A DNA stretch of 64,000 nucleotides, from contig NZ_FNCW01000006.1 of NCBI RefSeq assembly GCF_900099815.1, forward strand, positions 186,001 to 250,000, in the 5' to 3' direction. Position numbers and translations under genes: made by a program. The DNA comes from Psychroflexus sediminis. Lineage in GTDB: Bacteria; Bacteroidota; Bacteroidia; Flavobacteriales; Flavobacteriaceae. This document shows positions 1-6,671 of this stretch, one piece after another (the first letter of the stretch is position 1; each line of letters starts with the position of its first letter). A model generated the notes under the pieces. The model saw nothing but the letters and a program-made list of their open reading frames with translations, was not told the DNA's origin and did no database searches.

Positions 1-897
1 ATCAATCTTATTCAGGTTGAAGGCGTGAATGGAAATATGATTTTCATCAATGATGCAAAGCAAATCAAAATTAAAGCTGACAAAGCCAATTTGAGAGATT
101 CAGAAATTGAAGCTGGAGAACACAATAAGCTTTTGAAAGAGTACATCGAAATGATTTCTAGTTATGCGAAAGAACGAGAGTCTCTTAGAAACAAATATCA
201 AGAAGCATCTCAAAGCGGTGATGAAGTTGTTTTACTAGACTTGCAGCTTGATATGGAAGCTGTAGATGAAAAATCTAGACAAGCAACTTTAGAGTTTATC
301 GAGAACCATCCAAATTCTATTGTAGCTATGATGGCTCTATCTGACGTCATGAATTCCAAAGCTATCCCCCTTAATAAAATGAAATCTCTTTATGATAAGT
401 TTGATGCTGAAGTAAAAGATACGCCTCTTGGAAGAGTGTTAGGACAAAATATTGCCAAAATTGGTGCAACAGACCTAGGGGCCGAAGCGCCAAAATTTTC
501 CGGGCCAACTCCGGAAGGCAAAGAATTGGCGCTTGAGGATGCCATGGGAAAAGTAACTCTCATCGATTTCTGGGCTTCTTGGTGTAAACCCTGTAGAATA
601 GAGAATCCAAATATTGTAAGCATTTACGAAGACTATAAAGACAAAGGTTTTGCCGTTGTAGGTGTTTCTTTAGACAAGCCTAATCATAAAGATGCCTGGG
701 TAAAGGCCATAGAAGAAGATAATCTTGGCTGGAATCACATTTCAAACCTTGAATATTGGCAAGAACCCATCGCTAAGAAATACGGTGTAAGAGCTATTCC
801 TGCGGCCTTCCTTATTGATGAAAATGGTATCATTATAGGAAAAAATCTAAGAGGAAACGACCTCAGAGAAAAAGTAAAAGAGGCTTTAGGACAATAA
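1..897 (+). CDS. TlpA/ResA-like thiol-disulfide oxidoreductase (5' truncated)
   Basis: The frame is already open at base 1, so the true start lies upstream; 298 residues are visible. The C-terminal part is a thioredoxin fold of the TlpA/ResA/AhpC-TSA type: FWASWCKPC carries the CxxC redox pair (about nt 567-594) and the cis-proline loop reads RAIPAAFLID. The N-terminal part, rich in helices and charge, resembles the region that follows a DUF4369 domain in flavobacterial periplasmic thioredoxins; DUF4369 itself would lie outside the window. Such proteins are normally exported and reduce periplasmic disulfides, for example during cytochrome c maturation. The signal peptide cannot be checked. 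The fold assignment is firm; the substrate is unknown. A strong bidirectional terminator follows. Confidence 0.9.
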   Translation: MNLIQVEGVNGNMIFINDAKQIKIKADKANLRDSEIEAGEHNKLLKEYIEMISSYAKERESLRNKYQEASQSGDEVVLLDLQLDMEAVDEKSRQATLEFIENHPNSIVAMMALSDVMNSKAIPLNKMKSLYDKFDAEVKDTPLGRVLGQNIAKIGATDLGAEAPKFSGPTPEGKELALEDAMGKVTLIDFWASWCKPCRIENPNIVSIYEDYKDKGFAVVGVSLDKPNHKDAWVKAIEEDNLGWNHISNLEYWQEPIAKKYGVRAIPAAFLIDENGIIIGKNLRGNDLREKVKEALGQ

Positions 898-920
898 GTT
901 TCGTCATAAAAAACAAATTA

Positions 921-957
921 AACGGGTAATTTCTCAATTGAAATTGCCCGTTTTTTA
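921..957. terminator. Bidirectional intrinsic terminator
   Basis: A 13-bp stem (one G-T wobble) starting AACGGGTAATTTC closes on GAAATTGCCCGTT around a 6-base loop and runs into six T's. The A-rich left flank lets it serve both the thioredoxin gene and the convergent NADH dehydrogenase gene. Confidence 0.85.
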
Positions 958-968
958 ATTCAGATTAC

Positions 969-2264
969 TTAGTCCGGTGATTTGAGTTTTTCCGCTTTAA
1001 AAGGCCTGACGATAAGCCTTGCAGCTCTGTCATAATTGATATAACTATAGGTCCAATTGAAAAAGGTTACAATCCTGTTTCTAAAGCCCACTAAAAACAA
1101 CAGGTGAATAAACATCCATATAAACCAGGCAAAAGCTCCTCCAAACTTGATGTTTTTTAAATCTACTACAGCCTTATTTCTACCCACAGTGGCCATAGTT
1201 CCCTTGTCATAATAATCAAAAGGCATAAGACTTTCTTTATTTATAATTCTCACTAAATTTTTAGCCAGATGTTTACCCTGCTGAATAGCAGGCTGAGCCA
1301 CCATGGGATGGCCTTTAGGATAATCTTCGCTTTTCATCAGAGCAATATCACCGATAGCAAAAACATTCTCGTAACCTTCTATTTGATTGAAGGTATTTAC
1401 ATTATAGCGATTTGTTTTTTCCATTAAAGCTCCATTCTTAAGTCCGTCTATCGCAGCTCCGGTTACGCCCGCACTCCATATAAACGTGTCACAATGAAAA
1501 GACAGGTCTTCCTTATCGGTTTTTACAATTTGGTCCTTATAAGAATCAACAAAGGTATTGAGATGGATTTTCACGCCAAGTTCCTCCAGGTATTTCTGAG
1601 CATTGGCAGAGGAGGTATCACTCATAGGAGGGAGAACTTTATCCAAACCTTCAATCAAATGAATATGAATTTCCTCTGGATCAATATCTTGGTAATCCTT
1701 AGGAACCACATTTCTTCTCAGTTCAGCTATAGCTCCACTGAGTTCTACACCAGTCGGACCAGCTCCAGCGATTACAAAATTCAAAAGAGACTTTCTTTTT
1801 TCAGGATCATCTGTAATGGTGGCCTCTTCTAAATTTTCCAGAATTAAACTTCTTAAGTTTAAAGCCTGTGGCACGGTTTTCATCCAGATCGCATTATCCT
1901 CAACGCTTTTGTTTCCGAAGAAATTGGTTTTAGAACCCGTGGCGATGACAAGATAATCGTAGGTGATCTCCCCGATATTGGTTTCGACCAGTTGCTTTTT
2001 ATCGTCTATGTGTTCGACATCAGCCATTCTGAAATAAGCATTCTTATTTTTCTTGAGAATTTTTCGCAGTGGATAAGCTATGGAGTCTGGCTCCAGACCC
2101 GAAGTAGACACCTGGTATAGCAAGGGTTGAAAAGTATGATAATTTCTCTTGTCCAGCATCACCACTTGAAGAGACTTTTTCTCAAGCTGTTTTACTAAAT
2201 TTATCCCCGCAAAACCTCCACCTATAATGACAACTCGAGGTAAATCTGTAATTGGAACATTCAT
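969..2264 (-). CDS. ndh: Type II NADH dehydrogenase (NDH-2), FAD-dependent
   Basis: A 431-residue pyridine nucleotide-disulfide oxidoreductase. The FAD-binding GGGFAG lies at residues 15-20, the NAD(P)-binding VIAGAGPTG at 164-172, and the second FAD motif VFAIGD at 301-306. A hydrophobic stretch at about 374-394 followed by a basic amphipathic tail (FRNRIVTFFNWTYSYINYDRAARLIVR) is the usual NDH-2 membrane-anchoring end. NDH-2 enzymes transfer electrons from NADH to quinone at the inner face of the cytoplasmic membrane without pumping protons. The length is normal for the family. It is transcribed alone, divergent from the ECF sigma factor at 2356. A ferredoxin/thioredoxin reductase is excluded by the C-terminal anchor and the absence of a redox CxxC. 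Confidence 0.92.
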   Translation of the reverse strand: MNVPITDLPRVVIIGGGFAGINLVKQLEKKSLQVVMLDKRNYHTFQPLLYQVSTSGLEPDSIAYPLRKILKKNKNAYFRMADVEHIDDKKQLVETNIGEITYDYLVIATGSKTNFFGNKSVEDNAIWMKTVPQALNLRSLILENLEEATITDDPEKRKSLLNFVIAGAGPTGVELSGAIAELRRNVVPKDYQDIDPEEIHIHLIEGLDKVLPPMSDTSSANAQKYLEELGVKIHLNTFVDSYKDQIVKTDKEDLSFHCDTFIWSAGVTGAAIDGLKNGALMEKTNRYNVNTFNQIEGYENVFAIGDIALMKSEDYPKGHPMVAQPAIQQGKHLAKNLVRIINKESLMPFDYYDKGTMATVGRNKAVVDLKNIKFGGAFAWFIWMFIHLLFLVGFRNRIVTFFNWTYSYINYDRAARLIVRPFKAEKLKSPD

Positions 2265-2355
2265 AAAAATTAATTTCCGTCTAAATTAATTTAATTTACA
2301 GCCAAGTCTGTAACTTTTAATAATTTTAACGACTTACCATCAGAGCCTATAAATT

Positions 2356-2850
2356 TTGAACACAACATTAGAAAAGAAATTTATAAAACTTCTTGAGGAA
2401 CATCAAAACATTGCGCACAAAATTTGCAGGATGTACACCTATGATGCTGATGCTCACAAAGACCTTTTTCAAGAAATAACCATCCAATTATGGAAAGCTT
2501 ATCCTAAATTTAGAGAAGAGTCAAAATTTAGTACCTGGATGTACCGTGTGGCCTTAAATACCGCCATCACCTTATACAGAAAGAAAAAAAGGGGAGTCCA
2601 GACTATGCCCTGGGAAAATTTTGATTTCAAGATGTCTGCTGAAGGTTATGACAGCACTTTGGATGATAATTTAAAATTAATGTACTCGGCCATAAAAGAA
2701 CTAAACGATATTGATAAAGCCCTTGTACTACTTTATCTGGAAGATAAGGCTTATACAGAAATTTCGGAAACTTTAGGGATTTCTGAGGTCAATGCAAGAG
2801 TGAAAATGAATAGAGTGAAAACTAAACTAAAACGTATTTTGAATCCTTAA
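2356..2850 (+). CDS. ECF-type RNA polymerase sigma factor
   Basis: A 164-residue sigma-70 family factor with only regions 2 and 4. Region 2 includes DAHKDLFQEITIQLWKAYPKF and the FSTWMYRVALNTAITLYRKKKR stretch typical of -10 recognition. Region 4 (about residues 110-162) contains the helix-turn-helix YTEISETLGISEVNARVKMNRVKTKLK. The start is TTG at 2356; the next ATG (residue 28) would cut region 2. The following membrane protein gene begins 2 bases after the stop, so the two are surely co-transcribed and the neighbour is the likely anti-sigma or sensory partner. The signal and target genes are unknown. Confidence 0.9.
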   Translation: MNTTLEKKFIKLLEEHQNIAHKICRMYTYDADAHKDLFQEITIQLWKAYPKFREESKFSTWMYRVALNTAITLYRKKKRGVQTMPWENFDFKMSAEGYDSTLDDNLKLMYSAIKELNDIDKALVLLYLEDKAYTEISETLGISEVNARVKMNRVKTKLKRILNP

Positions 2851-2852
2851 TT

Positions 2853-3458
2853 ATGGATGAGTTAGACCTTATTAAAAAAGACTGGCAAAAACGAAATGAC
2901 GATTTGCCGAAATATACGCAAGAAGAACTCATGCCTTTGTTGCATAAAAAGTCATCTTCAAGCGTGAAGTGGATCTTTATCATTAGCGTTTTAGAATTTG
3001 TATTCTGGATAGCCTTAGATATTTTGATTTCTTCAGAAGATTATATTGAAACCATCGAAAGTGAACTGTTTTTGTGGTTTTTGAAAGTGACCACGGTAGT
3101 GAATTATGTTGTTCTCTTTGGGTTTATTTATTTGTTTTGCAAAAATTACCTGCGTATCAAAGTGACCGATTCTGCTAAAAAACTGATGCGCCAAATCATT
3201 AAAACAAGACAAGCCGTAAAATACTATGTGCGTTATAATATTGCCCTCTTTATCATTATTTTTATCATTAGTGGTACAAGGGCTATTTTGATTGAAACCA
3301 CCTTTAATACCTTTGAGTTTTGGATAATTGCGAGTATCATGACATTTATACTCTTTATCATCATAGGTCTGTTGATTCTTTTTTACAGGCTCCTTTATGG
3401 CATCTTAACCAAAAGGCTCTACAAAAATTATAAACTCCTCAATAAAATTGAGGCATAA
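2853..3458 (+). CDS. Four-helix membrane protein, probable regulator of adjacent ECF sigma factor
   Basis: A 201-residue protein that I cannot place in a named family. A charged cytoplasmic N-terminus (about residues 1-37, ending in a Lys/Ser patch) precedes four predicted membrane segments at about 39-60, 72-96, 128-147 and 155-178, and the C-terminal tail is basic. Its position 2 bases downstream of the ECF sigma gene, together with an N-terminal cytoplasmic segment that could bind sigma, argues for an anti-sigma or sensor role; this is inference from context, since no zinc-binding anti-sigma motif (HxxxCxxC) is present. The stop codon abuts the stop codon of the convergent xerD gene with no base between. 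Confidence 0.8.
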   Translation: MDELDLIKKDWQKRNDDLPKYTQEELMPLLHKKSSSSVKWIFIISVLEFVFWIALDILISSEDYIETIESELFLWFLKVTTVVNYVVLFGFIYLFCKNYLRIKVTDSAKKLMRQIIKTRQAVKYYVRYNIALFIIIFIISGTRAILIETTFNTFEFWIIASIMTFILFIIIGLLILFYRLLYGILTKRLYKNYKLLNKIEA

Positions 3459-4355
3459 TCAGGCTCTTGGATGAAATTGCTCTAAGACCGACCTTAGATG
3501 TGTTTTGTCCAGATGCATATAAATTTCAGTGGTGGTTATGCTTTCATGACCAAGCATTTGCTGGATAACACGCAGATTTGCTCCGTTTTCCAAAAGATGG
3601 GTTGCAAATGAGTGTCTAAAGGTGTGAGGACTTATGTTCTTCTGAATATGAGCCTCTTTAGCTAATTGTTTTACGATAGTAAAAATCATAGCTCTCGTTA
3701 ACTGAGCACCACGTCTATTCAAAAATAAAACATCCGTAAACCCCGGTTTAGGCTCCTGATGAATTCTGACCTCATCTTTATAAAGTTCGATAAACTTTTG
3801 AGTGTAAGAATTGATAGGCACCAAACGCTCCTTATTGCCCTTACCTAAAACTTTAATAAATCCTTCTTCAAAATGAAGATGCGAAAGCTTTAGATTAGTC
3901 AATTCACTTACCCGGAGCCCACAGCCATAGAGTGTTTCTATGATAGCTTTGTTTCGCTGACCCTGGGAATGAGATAAATCTATAGCACCGATAAGCTGAT
4001 CGATTTCAGAAATGGAAAGTGTATCCGGGAGCTTTCTTCCCAAACGAGGAGATTCTATGAGTTCGAGTGGGTTGGTTTTTCTATAACCTTCAAAAATCAA
4101 AAAATCAAAAAAGCTTTTTAATCCAGAAATCAATCTTGCTTGCGACCTTTCATTCAGGAGTTTTGAAATGTTATATATAAACCCTTGAATATCATCTTCA
4201 GCGATATAAACAGGGGAAATATTCAATTCAAATTCAGAAAGGTAATTGGTCAGTTTTAAAATGTCCAGCCGATAATTCTGAATGGTATTATCGGCCAGAC
4301 CTCTTTCTATTTTCAGATAGTAGGTGAAATCCTGAATTGCCTGCTCCCATTTCAT
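3459..4355 (-). CDS. xerD: Site-specific tyrosine recombinase XerD
   Basis: A 298-residue tyrosine recombinase. The N-terminal SAM-like core-binding domain (YYLKIERGLADNTIQNY) is followed by a catalytic domain holding all active-site residues: Arg148 (GLRVSEL), Lys172 (LGKGNKER), His244 and Arg247 (PHTFRHSFATHLL), His270 (MLGHESI) and the nucleophile Tyr279 (TEIYMHL). I chose the ATG at 4355 because MKWEQAI fits family N-termini; an ATG five codons upstream (4370) is an alternative, and a TATTTTGG box resembling a -7 element overlaps that upstream start. XerD resolves chromosome dimers at dif with XerC and FtsK. No att sites, phage genes or partner transposase are present, so it is the housekeeping enzyme rather than a mobile integrase. 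Confidence 0.9.
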   Translation of the reverse strand: MKWEQAIQDFTYYLKIERGLADNTIQNYRLDILKLTNYLSEFELNISPVYIAEDDIQGFIYNISKLLNERSQARLISGLKSFFDFLIFEGYRKTNPLELIESPRLGRKLPDTLSISEIDQLIGAIDLSHSQGQRNKAIIETLYGCGLRVSELTNLKLSHLHFEEGFIKVLGKGNKERLVPINSYTQKFIELYKDEVRIHQEPKPGFTDVLFLNRRGAQLTRAMIFTIVKQLAKEAHIQKNISPHTFRHSFATHLLENGANLRVIQQMLGHESITTTEIYMHLDKTHLRSVLEQFHPRA

Positions 4356-4478
4356 GACACCAAAATACATTAATTTCCTGGTAAATCAACCCCATCGAAT
4401 TACGCATGAAAAGCATCCAAAAAAAATACACTAGGATATTTCCCTGTAAAGCTGGCCAACTGAAATTTCACTGAGTTC

Positions 4479-4928
4479 CTAAAGAATTTGTTCGGCGTGC
4501 GCTTTTGTTTTCACTTTGGAGATAACGTCCTCAATCACGCCATCTTCGTTAATGACAAAAGTTGTTCTGTGGATTCCATCATATTCTTTGCCCATAAATT
4601 TCTTAGGGCCCCATACACCAAAAGCCTCGATCACTTCCTTATCTTCATCTGCAAGCAATGGAAATGGTAGCTCGTATTTGTTTTTGAAATTTTGCTGACG
4701 TTTGGCAGAGTCTGCACTCACACCAAGTATGTCATAGCCTTTGGCCTGAAAAGTCTCCCAGTTATCTCTCAAGTTACATGCCTCGGCAGTACATCCAGGG
4801 GTACTTGCTTTTGGATAAAAGAAAACGACTAATTTTTTTCCTTTATAGTCTTCAAGTGTATGTACATTCCCATCCTGGTCTTTAGCCTCAAAATTTGGAG
4901 CTTGATCTCCGACTTTTAGTGTTGTCAT
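4479..4928 (-). CDS. bcp: Thioredoxin-dependent thiol peroxidase (peroxiredoxin Bcp/PrxQ)
   Basis: A 149-residue peroxiredoxin of the BCP/PrxQ class. The motif STPGCTAEAC carries the peroxidatic Cys46 and a resolving Cys51 five residues later, the layout of atypical 2-Cys PrxQ enzymes. GVWGPKKFMGKEYDGIHRTTFVI is the conserved C-terminal half. It reduces hydrogen peroxide and organic hydroperoxides in the cytoplasm at the expense of thioredoxin. The gene is divergent from endonuclease III across a 30-base gap, so a peroxide-detoxifying enzyme and an oxidative DNA-damage glycosylase share an upstream region. The 100 bases downstream, before xerD, hold no feature I recognise. Confidence 0.93.
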   Translation of the reverse strand: MTTLKVGDQAPNFEAKDQDGNVHTLEDYKGKKLVVFFYPKASTPGCTAEACNLRDNWETFQAKGYDILGVSADSAKRQQNFKNKYELPFPLLADEDKEVIEAFGVWGPKKFMGKEYDGIHRTTFVINEDGVIEDVISKVKTKAHAEQIL

Positions 4929-4934
4929 AATTCC

Positions 4935-4942
4935 TATTTTTG
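4935..4942 (+). promoter_or_regulatory. Bacteroidota-type -7 box upstream of nth
   Basis: TATTTTTG matches the TAnnTTTG -7 consensus of the Bacteroidota primary sigma factor and lies 16 bases before the nth ATG, inside the narrow bcp/nth divergent gap. I see no well-spaced TTG -33 element. Confidence 0.5.
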
Positions 4943-4958
4943 CTTAAAAGTAAAGCAA

Positions 4959-5627
4959 ATGAAAAAATCTGAAAAAGTAGTTTTCGTTATAAATACGTTA
5001 AAGGACTTATACCCCACCATTCCAGTGCCCTTAGACCATAAAAATCCCTATACTTTACTTATCGCTGTTTTGCTCTCAGCTCAAAGTACAGACGTCAAAG
5101 TAAATCAAATTACACCTTTGCTTTTCGAGCAGGCTGATAACCCATGGGATATGGTCAAAATGAGTCCGGATCAAATTCGGGAAATCATCAAACCTGTGGG
5201 CTTATCTCCGATGAAATCCAAAGGAATCCATGGTCTTTCTAAAATCCTAATAGAAAAATATAAGGGCAAAGTGCCCAACGATATGGAAGCATTGGAAGAA
5301 TTCCCTGCGGTTGGTCACAAAACGGCGTCGGTTGTGCTGGCACAGGCTTTTGGGGTCCCTACATTTCCAGTTGATACCCATATTCACAGGTTGATGTACC
5401 GCTGGAATCTTAGCAATGGTAAAAATGTGCAACAAACCGAAAAAGATGCCAAACGATTATTTCCTGAAGAGGTCTGGAATGATTTACACTTACAAATCAT
5501 CTGGTATGGCAGAGAATATTCTCCGGCAAGAGGATGGGATTTGGAAAAAGACATCATCACCAAAACCATAGGAAGAAAATCTGTGATCAAAGCTTACGAC
5601 AAGAAAAAGGCTTCCAAATCGAAATAA
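4959..5627 (+). CDS. nth: Endonuclease III-like DNA glycosylase/AP lyase lacking the Fe-S cluster
   Basis: A 222-residue HhH-GPD glycosylase. LLSAQSTDVKVNQ at 38-50 and the helix-hairpin-helix EEFPAVGHKTASVV at 113-126 carry the catalytic Lys121, and the catalytic Asp139 lies in FPVDTHIHR. These residues define a bifunctional enzyme that removes oxidised pyrimidines and nicks the strand. The C-terminal region, where classical Nth has four cysteines (C-x6-C-x2-C-x5-C) holding a [4Fe-4S] cluster, reads IIWYGREYSPARGWDLEKDII and has no cysteine at all. The cluster must be absent. The protein otherwise has normal length and clear catalytic residues, so it is likely active. It is divergent from bcp. 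Confidence 0.92.
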   Translation: MKKSEKVVFVINTLKDLYPTIPVPLDHKNPYTLLIAVLLSAQSTDVKVNQITPLLFEQADNPWDMVKMSPDQIREIIKPVGLSPMKSKGIHGLSKILIEKYKGKVPNDMEALEEFPAVGHKTASVVLAQAFGVPTFPVDTHIHRLMYRWNLSNGKNVQQTEKDAKRLFPEEVWNDLHLQIIWYGREYSPARGWDLEKDIITKTIGRKSVIKAYDKKKASKSK

Positions 5628-5662
5628 GGAAGCTTTTCAGTTTTTTTGGAAGTAAAAAAAAA

Positions 5663-5812
5663 TTAATTCTGCATGCTATCAAACTCTAAATCTTTATACC
5701 GAACGACCCTAAATGCCTTGGAAAAATCCAAAATCCTCTTAATCGTTTTTGCTGAAGGCTTCATAGGTTTAGAATATAATTCTGAAACTTCATTTGAGTA
5801 AATTTTCGCCAT
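5663..5812 (-). CDS. Small conserved-looking protein after ECF sigma factor (49 aa)
   Basis: This open frame starts with ATG at 5812 and ends with TAA at 5663. The 49-residue product begins MAKIYSNEVSELYSK and ends LEFDSMQN; its core reads PSAKTIKRILDFSKAFRVVRYKD, a basic helix with a short strand. It lies 56 bases downstream of the ECF sigma gene at 5869 on the same strand, with no terminator between, and fills what would otherwise be an empty gap. From memory, similar short proteins of the form KxTIxxILxFSKxxxVVKYKxxxFE occur in this position in other flavobacteria, which supports it being real. Function is unknown; it has no membrane segment or signal peptide. A role tied to the sigma factor is only inferred from position. 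Confidence 0.7.
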   Translation of the reverse strand: MAKIYSNEVSELYSKPMKPSAKTIKRILDFSKAFRVVRYKDLEFDSMQN

Positions 5813-5868
5813 ATCATTTTTTATTTTATATAACGAAAACGCAAATAAATAAGGATTATTGTATTTCT

Positions 5869-6456
5869 TTAATTGGTCAAAACCACCTGATGTTTCTCTA
5901 TAATCTTTCTTAAATTGATCAATGCATACCTCATTCTCCCTAATGCAGTGTTGATACTAACATCGGTTTTGAAGGCAATTTCTTTAAAACTCATTTCTTT
6001 AAAAACACGCATTTCTAGTACTTCCAACTGGTCTTGTGGTAATTCTTTGATGAGTTCATGAAGATCTGCATCGATCTGATCTTTTATGATTTGTCTCTCG
6101 GCATTCAGATCGCCATCAGTCATAAAGTCAAGAATATCAAAATCTCCCTTGCCTTCAAATTTTGGCATCCGGTTGCTTTTTCTGAAATGGTCAATAACTA
6201 GGTTATGAGCTATTCTCATGACCCAAGGCAGAAACTTTCCTTCTTCATTATATTTACCCCGCTTAAGTGTACGAATAACTTTAATAAACGTATCCTGAAA
6301 AATATCTTCTGCAAGATCCTTATCGTATACTTTAGAAAAAATAAACCCGAAAATTTTTTGTTGATGTCTGTTGATTAGAATTGAAAGTGATTTTTCATCA
6401 CCTTCTATATATTGCTTTACTAGAAAAGCTTCGGAAGAAATTGAAGTCCTATTCAT
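5869..6456 (-). CDS. ECF-type RNA polymerase sigma factor
   Basis: A 195-residue factor with sigma region 2 (DKDLAEDIFQDTFIKVIRTLK, then FLPWVMRIAHNLVIDHFRKS) and region 4 (LPQDQLEVLEMRVFKEMSFKEIAFKTDVSINTALGRMRYALINLRK). No anti-sigma gene is adjacent; the only same-strand companion is the 49-residue gene downstream. Lone ECF factors of this size, with the PKF-x-G linker between regions, are common in flavobacteria and are often highly conserved, suggesting a general rather than signal-specific role; that is an inference. A possible promoter lies about 100 bases upstream (6560-6591), giving a long leader. It is divergent from uvrA. Confidence 0.9.
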   Translation of the reverse strand: MNRTSISSEAFLVKQYIEGDEKSLSILINRHQQKIFGFIFSKVYDKDLAEDIFQDTFIKVIRTLKRGKYNEEGKFLPWVMRIAHNLVIDHFRKSNRMPKFEGKGDFDILDFMTDGDLNAERQIIKDQIDADLHELIKELPQDQLEVLEMRVFKEMSFKEIAFKTDVSINTALGRMRYALINLRKIIEKHQVVLTN

Positions 6457-6559
6457 AAATCTTTTACTTAAATAAAGCCAATTTCAAAAAATGACTTTCG
6501 TTATTAAATGAGTTTTAAGTAAAAGTGTTGTATAGGCTTTGTTTTGTGGGGCTAATATA

Positions 6560-6591
6560 GAAATATAAGTTTATATGCAACATTCTGTCAA
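6560..6591 (-). promoter_or_regulatory. Possible promoter of the ECF sigma gene at 5869
   Basis: Read on the minus strand, TTGACA is followed, 21 bases after its TTG, by TATATTTC, one mismatch from the TAnnTTTG -7 box. The spacing fits the Bacteroidota TTG-N(19-23)-TAnnTTTG pattern. The predicted leader is about 95 bases. Confidence 0.4.
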
Positions 6592-6646
6592 TAATTTTAA
6601 CATATTATGAGTCAGTGTATAACCTATAATTGGGCTGACAAATCTT

Positions 6647-6654
6647 TATATTTG
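6647..6654 (+). promoter_or_regulatory. -7 box upstream of uvrA
   Basis: TATATTTG, an exact TAnnTTTG match, lies 17 bases before the uvrA start codon. No well-spaced TTG element is seen upstream. Confidence 0.5.
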
Positions 6655-6671
6655 TAGCAGGCTTTATATTT

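Noticed and set aside
3459-4355. Tyrosine recombinase as the integrase of a mobile element
   Set aside because: No att repeats, tRNA, phage or conjugation genes are nearby, and the length and motifs fit housekeeping XerD.
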